In this document: one piece after another, positions 8,563 through 16,218 of the stretch
Position numbering within the stretch: position 1 is the stretch's first letter
How the letters are laid out: each line of letters starts with the position of its first letter
The notes under the pieces: generated by a model
What the model saw: the letters and a program-made list of their open reading frames with translations, nothing else
What the model was told of the DNA's origin: nothing
Database searches by the model: none
Program-made: the position numbers and the translations under genes
DNA from: an uncultured Paracoccus sp.
GTDB lineage: Bacteria > Pseudomonadota > Alphaproteobacteria > Rhodobacterales > Rhodobacteraceae
Assembly: GCF_945915435.1 (NCBI RefSeq)
Contig: NZ_CAMEFG010000038.1
Span: forward strand, 1-37,762
DNA length: 37,762 nt
Direction of reading: 5' to 3'

Positions 8563-10542
8563 CTATCGCCGCATGGCCGTGCGCGCCGCTGCGGCATTCC
8601 GGGCGATTGCCGCCGGGCTGACCGGTTTGCGTGCCAGGGGAATATGGCGAAGCTCGGGCGGCAGCATGGCGTGATCGCCATAGCCGGTCATGAACATGAA
8701 GGGGCAGCCCAGCTTCAGCAGCGCCGCCGCCACCGGCTCGGAGGTTTCCGGGCCGAGATCGAAATCCAGAATCGCCAGGTTCGGCCTGAAGTGGTCCAGC
8801 AACGTCAGCGCATCTGTGCCCGAGGCCGCAAGGCGGATCTCGACAGCACCCATGCCGCGCAGCACCGCCTCGATATCCATCGCGATCAGGCCCTGGTCCT
8901 CGACCACGAGGACCGACAGGCCCCGCAACGAGACGGAGGCGGCCTGAACCGGCCCCGGCTGCCGGGCCGGCGGCGCCGGCGCGGCATGCGGGGCGGGCAG
9001 CCGGAAACAGGCGGCCAGCCCCTCTGGCGCGAAGTCGATCTCGGCGCGGCCCTTCAGGTCGTATTCCAGCACGTTGCGGATCAGCCGTGAGCCAAAACCC
9101 ATCCGCCGCGGCGGCCTTACCGCAGGGCCGCCGCTTTCCCGCCAATGCAGCGCCAGCCCTGCGGCCGGATCATGGCGCCAACGGATCGCCAGCCGGCCCT
9201 GGGGAACGGACAGCGCGCCGTATTTCACCGCATTGGTCATCATCTCGTGGATCGCCAGCGCAAACATGCCATGTGCGCGGTCGCTCAGACGCAGGGCCGG
9301 CCCCTCGACGGCGATGCGATCCGGCGCCGCATCGCTGCGATGCGGAAGGGCCTCGGCCTCGATCAGTTCGGACAGCGTCCCCTCGCCCTCGCCCAGGGAA
9401 CGGTCATGCGCATCGGCAAGCGCCTGAAGGCGGCCTTCAAGCAGCCGGGCATAATCCTCGACGCTGGCGGCGGTGCTGCCGGTCTGGAGCGCGATCGACT
9501 TGACCAGCGACAGCAGGTTCTTGACCCGGTGGTTCAACTCGGCATTGACCAGCGCATGGCGCCGCTCGGCCTCGCCGCGCTCGGCCAGGGCGAGCTGCAG
9601 TGAAAAGCAATGCCCCAGCAGTTCCGCCGAGACGCGCAATGCTGGCGGCACCGGCAGTGGCCGGGGGTGGTGGCATAGGATCAGCCCCCAGGGCGCGCCC
9701 TCGACGTTGACCGGAATCGTCATCATGGCCCCCACCCCCATGTCGCGCAGACAGGCGCGATGCCTTGGCGAGAGGGTGCGCAGGCAGGCATGGGACAGGT
9801 CCACGGGCGTCTCGCCGGGCTGCAAGGGCGGTTCCAGCGGCACAGGTATGCAATCCACTTCGGGGATCAGCCGGATCGGATCGGCATGAGTGCCGGGCGA
9901 GAGAATGGCCCCCGGAAGATCGCTGCCTTTGAGACCCGCCAACTTTCCCATCAGCGATTCCGCCACGATCCCGCTCGTGCCGTCGGGCCGAAGGTGGCAG
10001 ACCGTAACCCGGTCAAAGCCCAGCATGGCCTGCGCCAGCCGTGCGCCCATCTCGCACAGCCGCTGGCTGTCGGTTGCCGGGGTCATCCGGCCGATCAGTT
10101 GGCGGGTCAGTTCAAGCGTCTTCGCCGCACCTTCTTCGGCATCCGCCGCAGGTTCGATCTCGATCAGCGCCGCACCGTCCTGACGGTGGATCGTTGCGTC
10201 GAAGCGGGTCTGTGTCCAGGGCAGCCGCAGACCGGTCAGCATCCCCTTGGCGGTCCCCCTGCCGGAGCGTGCCGCGGCATTGCGCAGGTCGTGCAGCACT
10301 TGGCGGCCCAGCACTTCGCTTGCCGCGAGGCCGGGGAACATATCGCCCGGAAAACCCGTTAGCTTGGCAAGATTGCGCGAGAAACGGCGGAGTTCGAATG
10401 TCACCGGATCACAGATCAGCAGGGCGCCATGCGGCAGAACCGCAAAGGCAGCGCAGACCCGATCATCCTCGCAATTCGCGGATTCGCAGGTCATGGCCTT
10501 GTCACTCGCGCTGGCCCGGCCCGGGAAGGAATTTCTTGGCAT
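8563..10542 (-). CDS. bacteriophytochrome-like HWE histidine kinase lacking a PHY domain, with C-terminal receiver
   Basis: 659 aa from 10542; a start at Met17 (10494) is equally possible since neither has a clear ribosome-binding site. The N-terminal PAS_2 region has NCEDDRV...LPHGALL, which aligns with bacteriophytochromes so that Cys24 (Cys8 from the shorter start) matches the biliverdin-attachment cysteine. The GAF domain keeps phytochrome signatures: SDLPGAIL, RLIPEVD.IPVPLEP, DLSHA.LR.LSPRH with the chromophore-pocket His261, MGVGAMMTI and WGLILCHH. About 20 residues after the GAF the HWE H-box begins (ELNHRVKN, His338), with WRESGG further on; no PHY domain or tongue is present. A receiver (VVEDQ...ILDFDLG) ends the protein. 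Divergent from a Crp-like regulator. Predicted red/far-red or biliverdin sensor. Confidence 0.85.
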   Translation of the reverse strand: MPRNSFPGRASASDKAMTCESANCEDDRVCAAFAVLPHGALLICDPVTFELRRFSRNLAKLTGFPGDMFPGLAASEVLGRQVLHDLRNAAARSGRGTAKGMLTGLRLPWTQTRFDATIHRQDGAALIEIEPAADAEEGAAKTLELTRQLIGRMTPATDSQRLCEMGARLAQAMLGFDRVTVCHLRPDGTSGIVAESLMGKLAGLKGSDLPGAILSPGTHADPIRLIPEVDCIPVPLEPPLQPGETPVDLSHACLRTLSPRHRACLRDMGVGAMMTIPVNVEGAPWGLILCHHPRPLPVPPALRVSAELLGHCFSLQLALAERGEAERRHALVNAELNHRVKNLLSLVKSIALQTGSTAASVEDYARLLEGRLQALADAHDRSLGEGEGTLSELIEAEALPHRSDAAPDRIAVEGPALRLSDRAHGMFALAIHEMMTNAVKYGALSVPQGRLAIRWRHDPAAGLALHWRESGGPAVRPPRRMGFGSRLIRNVLEYDLKGRAEIDFAPEGLAACFRLPAPHAAPAPPARQPGPVQAASVSLRGLSVLVVEDQGLIAMDIEAVLRGMGAVEIRLAASGTDALTLLDHFRPNLAILDFDLGPETSEPVAAALLKLGCPFMFMTGYGDHAMLPPELRHIPLARKPVSPAAIARNAAAARTAMRR

Positions 10543-10686
10543 CGTTCATGAGGGGGCATCGTCCTTTGCGGGCCGCCCGGATGACGGCTGTGTTCACGAT
10601 TGACATATCTTGGGACAGAGTTCCGTCCACTACTGCACAAATCCTGCACCTCTGCCGAAATGGCGCTAACAGGTAAGGATCGCCTC

Positions 10687-11433
10687 ATGGCCAGCAAGTT
10701 TCCAACCCCGCCCGCCAACCTGCTGCTGAGCCGCCTGAACGGCAAGGACTGGCAGCTGATCTCGGACCATCTGACCAAGCATCACCTGAAGGTGGGCGAC
10801 GTGCTTCAGAAGGCGGGGGACAAGGTGGTGCGAACCTGGTTCCCCTGCGGTGCGGCCAGCGCCAGCTATCAGGTCTGGGTCGATCCCGGAGCCAGTGCGA
10901 TCGACGTCGGCACCATCGGTCATGAGGGCGCGGTGGGCGGCATCGTCTCGAACGGCAAGGTGCCGGCCTATGCCAATGCCGAGGTGCGCGATCCCGGCCT
11001 GTTCCTGTCGATCCGCATCACCCGGCTGGAAAGGCTGAAAGAGGAATCCGTCGCCCTGCGGCATTGGTTCGCGCGCTATTCCGACTGCCTCATCGCGCAG
11101 ATCTTTCAGAACTCGGCCTGCGGGTCTGCCCATACGATCCGGCAAAGGGCGGCGCGATGGCTCCTGGCCTCGACCGCCCGCAGCGGCAGCGACGAGGTGG
11201 CGCTGACGCATGAGCAATTCGCCGCCATGTTGGGGGTCGGGCGCACCTTCGTCACCCGCGTCGTCAAGGACCTGCGCGACAGCGGGCTGATCGCCACCCG
11301 GCGCGGCACCTTCATCCTGCGTGACCCGGCGCGGCTGCGGGCGATGTCCTGCGACTGCTCGGACTACGTGACCCAACATTACCAGACGGTGATGGCGGGT
11401 CTCTATGTCAGTCCGATGGATGAGCCGGGGTAA
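10687..11433 (+). CDS. Crp/Fnr-family transcriptional regulator
   Basis: 248 aa. The ATG at 10687 has AAGGA 8 nt upstream and is preferred over the longer frame from 10600. The N-terminal half is a cNMP-binding-like beta barrel (about 15-140). The C-terminal winged helix is clear: the HTH reads LTHEQFAAMLGVGRTFVTRVVKDL, followed by a wing (GLIATRRGTFILRDPARL) and a Cys-containing tail SCDCSDYV. It lacks the N-terminal Fnr iron-sulfur cysteine set and obvious cyclic-nucleotide contact residues, so the effector is unknown. It is divergently transcribed from the phytochrome-like kinase with a 144-nt shared upstream region, so it might regulate that gene or itself. Members of this subgroup are often paired with light or stress kinases in alphaproteobacteria. 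Confidence 0.85.
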   Translation: MASKFPTPPANLLLSRLNGKDWQLISDHLTKHHLKVGDVLQKAGDKVVRTWFPCGAASASYQVWVDPGASAIDVGTIGHEGAVGGIVSNGKVPAYANAEVRDPGLFLSIRITRLERLKEESVALRHWFARYSDCLIAQIFQNSACGSAHTIRQRAARWLLASTARSGSDEVALTHEQFAAMLGVGRTFVTRVVKDLRDSGLIATRRGTFILRDPARLRAMSCDCSDYVTQHYQTVMAGLYVSPMDEPG

Positions 11434-11443
11434 CGCCGTTACC
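11429..11443. repeat. palindrome GGTAACG-C-CGTTACC over the crp-like stop codon
   Basis: Seven-base arms around a single C span the TAA stop (11431-11433). As RNA the loop is too tight for all seven pairs, and there is no T-tract, so it is at best a weak terminator stem. It could also be a DNA operator. Confidence 0.3.
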
Positions 11444-11560
11444 GGTGTCGAAACAGCGGTCGGTTTTGCAGGGCTCCTGCAGATTGTCTGACGTTAGCGC
11501 CCCTGAGACAGATTGGGGCGATTGCATGCCCGAACAAGCAGGCGTTGGTGGCGGCGGTGG

Positions 11561-11850
11561 CTACGCGGCGATCCTCCTCGTGACCGCATTTTTTGGGCCA
11601 TGCCTGATCCTCGATCTGGATCGCAGAGACGTCCGCATGTTCGAATTGGGTTCAGCGGCCCACCATAGCCGGTATCCGCGTCGGCAACGATCGGCAGATC
11701 CACGCAATCAGCAATGCGCTTTACCTCGTTCAAAACCTCTCCAAACGACACAAGTGATACGTCGGGCGCACCCAATGCGCTCATCGAGATTCCCGACCCG
11801 GTCAGATAGATCCCGACGAAGCCAACCATTTCGGCCAGTCGCGTCAAGCC
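11561..11850 (-). pseudogene. decayed PEP mutase / isocitrate lyase superfamily gene fragment
   Basis: On the minus strand one frame reads RLAEMVGFVGIYLTGSGIS...GAPDVSLVSFGEV and ADADTGYGGPLNPI. This is the start of the PEP mutase/isocitrate lyase barrel with its metal-binding DADTGYG loop. The frame then breaks near 11640, and a second frame continues with FEHADVSAIQIEDQ and WPKKCGHE, the next conserved block including the catalytic KKCGH. A small deletion with frameshift explains this. Both the N-terminus (before about 11850) and everything past RRVA (11561) are missing, so this is a dead internal fragment. It lies immediately upstream of the LexA-box promoter of the radical-SAM gene. Confidence 0.8.
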
Positions 11851-11875
11851 TCGGCAAAGGCATCCGAGGCTTGAC
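11843..11875. repeat. 12-bp perfect inverted repeat next to the SOS promoter
   Basis: GTCAAGCCTCGG (11843-11854) and its exact complement (11864-11875) flank a 9-nt spacer. The right arm ends in TTGAC, which is also the proposed -35 element. It could be a transcription terminator stem protecting the promoter (no T-tract), a second operator, or a scar at the edge of the decayed upstream gene. Confidence 0.6.
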
Positions 11876-11900
11876 GAACATATAGAGAACATTCTATGCG
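11871..11900 (+). promoter_or_regulatory. putative sigma70 promoter for the radical-SAM/UdgX operon
   Basis: TTGACG (11871-11876), an 18-bp spacer and TATGCG (11895-11900) form a reasonable promoter. Transcription would start about 6-7 nt later, at or next to the ATG at 11907, which has no ribosome-binding site. A leaderless or near-leaderless mRNA is therefore predicted. Confidence 0.5.
11876..11890. promoter_or_regulatory. LexA (SOS) box, GTTC-N7-GTTC on the minus strand
   Basis: The plus strand reads GAAC-ATATAGA-GAAC, i.e. GTTCTCTATATGTTC on the other strand. This is an exact match to the GTTCN7GTTC direct repeat bound by LexA in Rhodobacter, Paracoccus and rhizobia. It sits between the proposed -35 and -10, where bound LexA would block RNA polymerase. 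Confidence 0.72.
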
Positions 11901-11906
11901 TTCCGG

Positions 11907-13139
11907 ATGGCGGGACGATCACTTCAGGACAAGCTTGCGATTCTTTCGGACGCGGCGAAATACGATGCCTCCTGTGCGTCCAGCGGCGGCGTGCGCAGGG
12001 ATGCACGCGGGGGCGGGCTGGGCTCGTCCGGCGGCAGCGGCATCTGTCATGCCTATACGCCGGACGGGCGCTGCATTTCCCTGCTGAAGATCCTGATGAC
12101 GAATTTCTGCATCTTCGACTGCGCCTATTGCATCAACCGCGTGTCCTCGAATGTCGAGCGCGCGCGGTTTTCCGTCGAAGAGGTCGTGTCGCTGACATTG
12201 GAATTCTACCGGCGCAACTATATCGAAGGGCTGTTTCTCTCCTCGGGCATCATCCGCTCGCCCGACCAGACGATGGCTGACATGGTGCGGATTGCCAGGG
12301 TCTTGCGCGAGGATCACCTGTTCAAGGGCTATATCCACCTCAAGACCATCCCCGACGCCGCCCCCGAACTGGTGCGCGAGGCCGGGCTGTGGGCCGACCG
12401 GTTGTCGATCAATGTTGAACTGCCGCAGGACGCCAGCCTGCGCCGCTTCGCCCCCGAAAAGCGGCCAGAGACCATCCGCGGCGTCATGGCGCAGTTCCGG
12501 CTGGAAGCCGAGGCGGCGAAAGAAAAGAGCTTCACCGGCCGCAAACCGCGCCCCTTCGCGCCGGCGGGGCAAAGCACGCAGATGATCGTGGGCGCGGACG
12601 AGGCCGACGATATGGCTATCCTGAACAGCGCGACGCGGCTTTATTCCGGCTATGGGCTGCGGCGGGTCTATTATTCGGCCTTCAGCCCGATCCCCGACGC
12701 CTCGTCCGCGCTGCCGCTGGTCAAGCCACCCCTGCTGCGCGAACACCGGCTTTATCAGGCGGATTGGCTGCTGCGCTTTTACGGCTTCTCGGCAGCAGAG
12801 ATCGGGCAGGGCGCGACCGGTGGCCATCTGGACCTCGAGCTTGATCCCAAGCTGGCTTGGGCGCTGAAGAACCGGGGGCTGTTCCCGCTGGACGTGAACC
12901 GTGCCAGCCGCGAGATGCTGCTGCGGGTGCCGGGTTTCGGCACGCGCACGGTGGACCGCATCCTGACCGCGCGCCGCCACCACGCCCTGCGGGTCGAGGA
13001 TCTGGCCCGCATGGGGGCGCTGGTGAAAAAGGCGCAGCCCTTTATCTGCGCGCCGGGCTGGACGCCGGGCAGGTTGACCGACAGCGCTGGCTTGCGCGCG
13101 CGCTTTGCCCCCGCGCCGGTGCAGCTTGCGCTGATATGA
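11907..13139 (+). CDS. putative DNA modification/repair radical SAM protein, partner of UdgX
   Basis: 410 aa. The radical-SAM [4Fe-4S] motif CX3CX2C is present as CIFDCAYC (C68, C72, C75). The N-terminus KLAILSDAAKYDASCASSGG is typical of the family always found beside UdgX-type proteins (TIGR03916-like). The C-terminal region (about 325-372) contains a ComEA-like helix-hairpin-helix (LDVNRASREMLLRVPGFGTRTVDRIL), a non-sequence-specific DNA-binding fold. The start at 11907 is chosen because it matches the family N-terminus; no ribosome-binding site is visible. The stop overlaps the next start (ATGA), so expression is coupled to the UdgX fusion. Predicted to be SOS-induced from the upstream LexA box. 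It probably performs S-adenosylmethionine radical chemistry on DNA or on a UdgX-DNA adduct; the reaction is unknown. Confidence 0.9.
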   Translation: MAGRSLQDKLAILSDAAKYDASCASSGGVRRDARGGGLGSSGGSGICHAYTPDGRCISLLKILMTNFCIFDCAYCINRVSSNVERARFSVEEVVSLTLEFYRRNYIEGLFLSSGIIRSPDQTMADMVRIARVLREDHLFKGYIHLKTIPDAAPELVREAGLWADRLSINVELPQDASLRRFAPEKRPETIRGVMAQFRLEAEAAKEKSFTGRKPRPFAPAGQSTQMIVGADEADDMAILNSATRLYSGYGLRRVYYSAFSPIPDASSALPLVKPPLLREHRLYQADWLLRFYGFSAAEIGQGATGGHLDLELDPKLAWALKNRGLFPLDVNRASREMLLRVPGFGTRTVDRILTARRHHALRVEDLARMGALVKKAQPFICAPGWTPGRLTDSAGLRARFAPAPVQLALI

Positions 13140-14605
13140 GCTACGCGGTTTCGCTGCCCGACCAGGGCACGTTCGCGGCATGGCGCGATGCCGCGCGGCG
13201 CGCGATCAGCCATCGCATCGCGCCAGAGCGGATCGACTGGACCGGCGGCGGTTTGTTTGCGGCGACGCCCTTGCCCACGGCATCTGGCCCGCATGAAATC
13301 CGCGTTTCACAGCATTTCCTGTCGCTGGCGCGCTCGGTCGTCTGGCACAAGTTACCCGACCGCTTTGCCCTGCTCTATCAGGCGCTGTGGCGGCTGGACC
13401 GGGGCGATCCGCTGTCACCCGCCGACCCCTTGGGCCGCCGCTTGCAATTGATGGCCAAGGCGGTGGGCCGCGACATCCACAAGATGCACGCCTTCGTCCG
13501 CTTTCGCGAATTGCCCCTCGGCGGCCCGCGCCGCAGCTTTGCTGCGTGGTTCGAGCCGGAACACAACACGCTGGAACCGGGTAGCGCGTTCTTCGTGAAC
13601 CGCTTTGCCGACATGGACTGGCTGATCGCGACGCCGCGCCTGACCGCGCGCTTTCAGTCGGGTCGGCTGACCTTCGGCCCCGGCGGGGCGAAGCCCGACC
13701 TGCCCGAGGATGCCTCGGAAGCCTTATGGGCCACTTACTTCGCCAATATTTTCAACCCCGCCCGGATCAAGCTGGACGCGATGCGGTCGGAAATGCCGAA
13801 GAAATACTGGAAGAACCTGCCGGAAACCCGCCTGATCCCCGCCATGCTGGCCGATGCCGAGGCGCGCGTGCAGCGGATGCGCGACGCAGGGGCATCCGAG
13901 CCGCGTCCGGGCGCCGCGCCGGTCTCGACCCGCTATCGCGAGGCGATGCCGCAATCCATTGAGGCCCCCGGAACGCTGGATCAGGCACGGCAGGCGGCGC
14001 TGATGTGCCGCCGCTGCGACCTGTGCGAAGCCGCGACGCAGACGGTCTGGGGCGAGGGGCCTGCGGATGCCGCGGTGATGATCGTCGGCGAGCAACCCGG
14101 CGATCACGAAGATCTGGCGGGTCGTCCCTTTGTCGGTCCCGCCGGGCGATTGCTGCGCGACGTGATGGCGGAGGCCGGGCTGGACGATGCGCGGGCCTGG
14201 CTGACCAATGCGGTCAAGCATTTCAAGTTTACCCCGCGCGGCAAGCGCCGGTTGCACCAGAACCCGAACCGGGGCGAGATCCGGCATTGCCGCTGGTGGC
14301 TGGGGCTGGAACTGGCTTTTGTGCAGCCCCGCGTCACGCTGGCGCTCGGGGCCTCGGCGGCCTTCGCGCTGACCGATGACGACCGCCCGATGCACCAGCG
14401 CCGCGGCATGGTCGAGACGGGGCTGCATGGCGGCCCGGTCCTCATCTCGTGGCACCCGGCCCATATCCTGCGCCTGCGCGATGCCGACCGGCAGCGCCAT
14501 GCCCGCCTGCAACTGGCCGAGGATCTGGCCAAGGCGGCGGCGATGGCCGAAACGGCGCCAATGATCCATACGCCTTCGGGAACATTCCCCGCCGCCTGTC
14601 GTTGA
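13136..14605 (+). CDS. udgX: DUF4130-UdgX fusion: uracil-DNA covalent-binding protein
   Basis: 489 aa, starting inside the stop of the radical-SAM gene. The N-terminal half (about 1-260) is the DUF4130 / SAM-linked domain typical of these fusions (FLSLARSVVWHK, IHKMHAFVRFRE, WFEPEHNTLE, MPKKYWKNLPET). The C-terminal half (about 285-480) is a UdgX-type uracil-DNA glycosylase: CRRC cluster ligands, motif A GEQPGDHED (G318-D326), the diagnostic KRRLH loop (K370-H374) and WHPAHILR. In UdgX of Mycobacterium smegmatis the equivalent loop histidine bonds covalently to the uracil-excision site, so His374 is the predicted crosslinking residue. VKHFKF has His where family-4 glycosylases have a cluster cysteine. 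Predicted SOS-controlled uracil-DNA trap working with the radical-SAM partner. Confidence 0.92.
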   Translation: MSYAVSLPDQGTFAAWRDAARRAISHRIAPERIDWTGGGLFAATPLPTASGPHEIRVSQHFLSLARSVVWHKLPDRFALLYQALWRLDRGDPLSPADPLGRRLQLMAKAVGRDIHKMHAFVRFRELPLGGPRRSFAAWFEPEHNTLEPGSAFFVNRFADMDWLIATPRLTARFQSGRLTFGPGGAKPDLPEDASEALWATYFANIFNPARIKLDAMRSEMPKKYWKNLPETRLIPAMLADAEARVQRMRDAGASEPRPGAAPVSTRYREAMPQSIEAPGTLDQARQAALMCRRCDLCEAATQTVWGEGPADAAVMIVGEQPGDHEDLAGRPFVGPAGRLLRDVMAEAGLDDARAWLTNAVKHFKFTPRGKRRLHQNPNRGEIRHCRWWLGLELAFVQPRVTLALGASAAFALTDDDRPMHQRRGMVETGLHGGPVLISWHPAHILRLRDADRQRHARLQLAEDLAKAAAMAETAPMIHTPSGTFPAACR

Positions 14606-14627
14606 CCGGCATGAACAGGAGGCGGAT

Positions 14628-15101
14628 ATGACCGATCATCGCGAGAAATTCTGGAACAGGCTCGATGGCGTGAACTCGGGTATGCTGGGCTTGGCCGAGG
14701 ACGCGCGCCTTGTGCCCATGTCGCATTACGCCGATGCCGAGGCCGGCAAGCTGTGGTTCATCACCGCCAGGGACACGGATCTGGCCCGCGCTTTGGCCAG
14801 TGGTGCCAAGGATGCCCTGCATGTGGTCAGTGACGGGGGAAAGGGCCTTTTCGCCCGCATTCACGGCACGCTGGCCCTGTCGGACGACCGCGCCAAGCTT
14901 GACGAGCTGTGGAATGCCGTGGCCTCAAGCTGGTTCGAGGACGGGCAGCAGGACGATGATGTTCAGCTTCTGCGCCTTGATCTTGCCGAGGCCGAGGTTT
15001 GGGTCACGGGCGGCAGCCTGTCCTTCCTCTACCAGGTCGCCAAATCCAAGGTCACCGGCGACAAGCCGGACATGGGCGAGCATTTCGGCTTGACCTTCTG
15101 A
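14628..15101 (+). CDS. pyridoxamine-phosphate-oxidase-fold protein (general stress protein 26 type)
   Basis: 157 aa with a strong AGGAGG site 6 nt before the ATG, 22 nt downstream of the UdgX gene and probably in the same transcript. The split-barrel flavin-binding fold of the general stress protein 26 family is suggested by the N-terminal KFWNRLDGVNSGMLG, the strand pattern KLWFITARDTDLARAL, the RIHGTLALSDDRAKLDELWN segment and the C-terminal LLRLDLAEAEVW. Such proteins bind FMN, FAD or deazaflavin; activity is rarely known. Its position suggests it was recruited to the DNA-damage cassette or is simply co-induced as a stress protein. Confidence 0.82.
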   Translation: MTDHREKFWNRLDGVNSGMLGLAEDARLVPMSHYADAEAGKLWFITARDTDLARALASGAKDALHVVSDGGKGLFARIHGTLALSDDRAKLDELWNAVASSWFEDGQQDDDVQLLRLDLAEAEVWVTGGSLSFLYQVAKSKVTGDKPDMGEHFGLTF

Positions 15102-15640
15102 ACCTTGCCCCCGCCGGCAGCGATCTGGAATTTCCGAACCGCCGGTCGATGAACTCGAAACGATCGCGGATCGTATCCGTCCGTTGCGCCTGCTCTGACG
15201 CATGATCGTAGACATCTTGAGGCATTCGATGGCGGGCAGGAAGGGGCAGAGGAAGCGTGTGTGGATGCCCCCTTTTTGGCAAGCTGAATCTTCGATTTTT
15301 CGGCGGGGTCTCCGATCGGACGTTTGTCAGGCCGATGGTGGACACTATCCCGCACTCTCAGCACGCGGCAATGCGGTCAGCCCGGTCGCTTACTATTCCG
15401 AGGTCGCAGGAATGTGAGCGCCAGCACGATAGCCCGAACCCTTGTCATGCTACGGGTCGCAATCATGGCCGGGTTGATGCCCTGCGCCAATGCTTCCACC
15501 TCGGGGTCGGCGCACCTCCGGGCAAAAAGGCCAGCAGCAATGCGCAGGATTGCCCGCCCGGTCACTTCACGAAGACGGTTGAGTTCGCTGCCGTGCCGAC
15601 ACGTCAGTTCTTCGTGTCGATCAGAGAGCAGGTGATCGAC
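15102..15640. other. 539-nt stretch without a supportable gene
   Basis: No frame on either strand has both a ribosome-binding site and a recognisable product. A short minus-strand frame (15377-15565) looks coding-like (GRAILRIAAGLFARR...) but starts without support and matches nothing I know; it may be a gene remnant. A 7-bp inverted repeat CGACACG-N9-CGTGTCG (15597-15619) lies just before the Fic pseudogene. The segment reads as decayed DNA bordering the UdgX cassette. Confidence 0.35.
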
Positions 15641-16175
15641 ATGACTTTCCGGCCAGGCCGTCCGTTCAACGACCTGCCTGCCCTGCCACCGGCGCAGAAT
15701 ATCGAGACCAAATCGGTCTTGAAAGCCGGTACCGAGGCGCGGGCTGCTTTGGCAGAGCTGCGGGTTTCATGGCAGATCATCCCCAACCAGGCTGATCAAC
15801 TCCATCCTTCTTCTGGAAACCCAGGCGAATTCCGAAATCGAGACCATCGTCCCGACAACCGACCGGCTTTTCCGCTTTGCCGATGATACCGGGGGTCGGG
15901 CCGATTCCGCGACCACGGAGGCCCTGCGCCACCGCACTGCCCTTAACCGAGGCTTCGCGATGTTGAAACAGCGCCCGCTCTCGACGGCGATCGCCGTCGA
16001 GATGTGCCGCATGATCAAAGGCGTGAAGCTTGACATCCGCAATACACCTGGCACCGCCCTGATGAACGATGCCACCGGGGCCGTGATCCAGGACGTGTTG
16101 ACAAAAGGGATTGGCTTTTTGCGACATCACATGATTTCTCCACGGGGTCGCGCGATGCAGTGCGCCCCGGAATGA
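15641..16175 (+). pseudogene. Fic-family protein N-terminal remnant, frameshifted and truncated
   Basis: The frame from the ATG at 15641 gives MTFRPGRPFNDLPALPPA and ARAALAELR...IIPNQA, the N-terminal domain of large bacterial Fic proteins. Near 15790 the frame shifts, and the next frame continues LINSILLLETQANSEIE.IV.TTDRLFRFA and RPLSTAIAVEMCRMIKG, including the linker before the catalytic core. Similarity ends about 16090 at TGAVIQD. The AMP-transfer motif HPFxxGNGR is absent, so no enzyme can be made. Intact relatives are AMPylators or de-AMPylators often linked with toxin-antitoxin or mobile DNA. Confidence 0.82.
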
Positions 16176-16192
16176 CGGATGGCTGCGATGGT

Positions 16193-16214
16193 GCCGCCCA
16201 CTTCTGCGGGCGGC
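16193..16214 (-). terminator. hairpin at the end of the aap/prpD/GST operon
   Basis: GCCGCCC (16193-16199) and GGGCGGC (16208-16214) pair perfectly around an 8-nt loop, starting 5 nt beyond the GST stop codon. In the operon's direction the stem has an A-rich 5' flank but no U-tract, so it may act as an mRNA 3'-end stabiliser or a weak intrinsic terminator. Confidence 0.45.
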
Positions 16215-16218
16215 GGTT

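Noticed and set aside
6549..8681. 710-aa minus-strand open frame over the phospholipase gene
   Set aside because: Shadow of the HKD protein, whose catalytic motifs are intact on the plus strand.
10543..10686. EcfG-like promoter of the phytochrome kinase (GGAAC...CGTG)
   Set aside because: Spacing is 21 nt and the -10 half is not CGTT.
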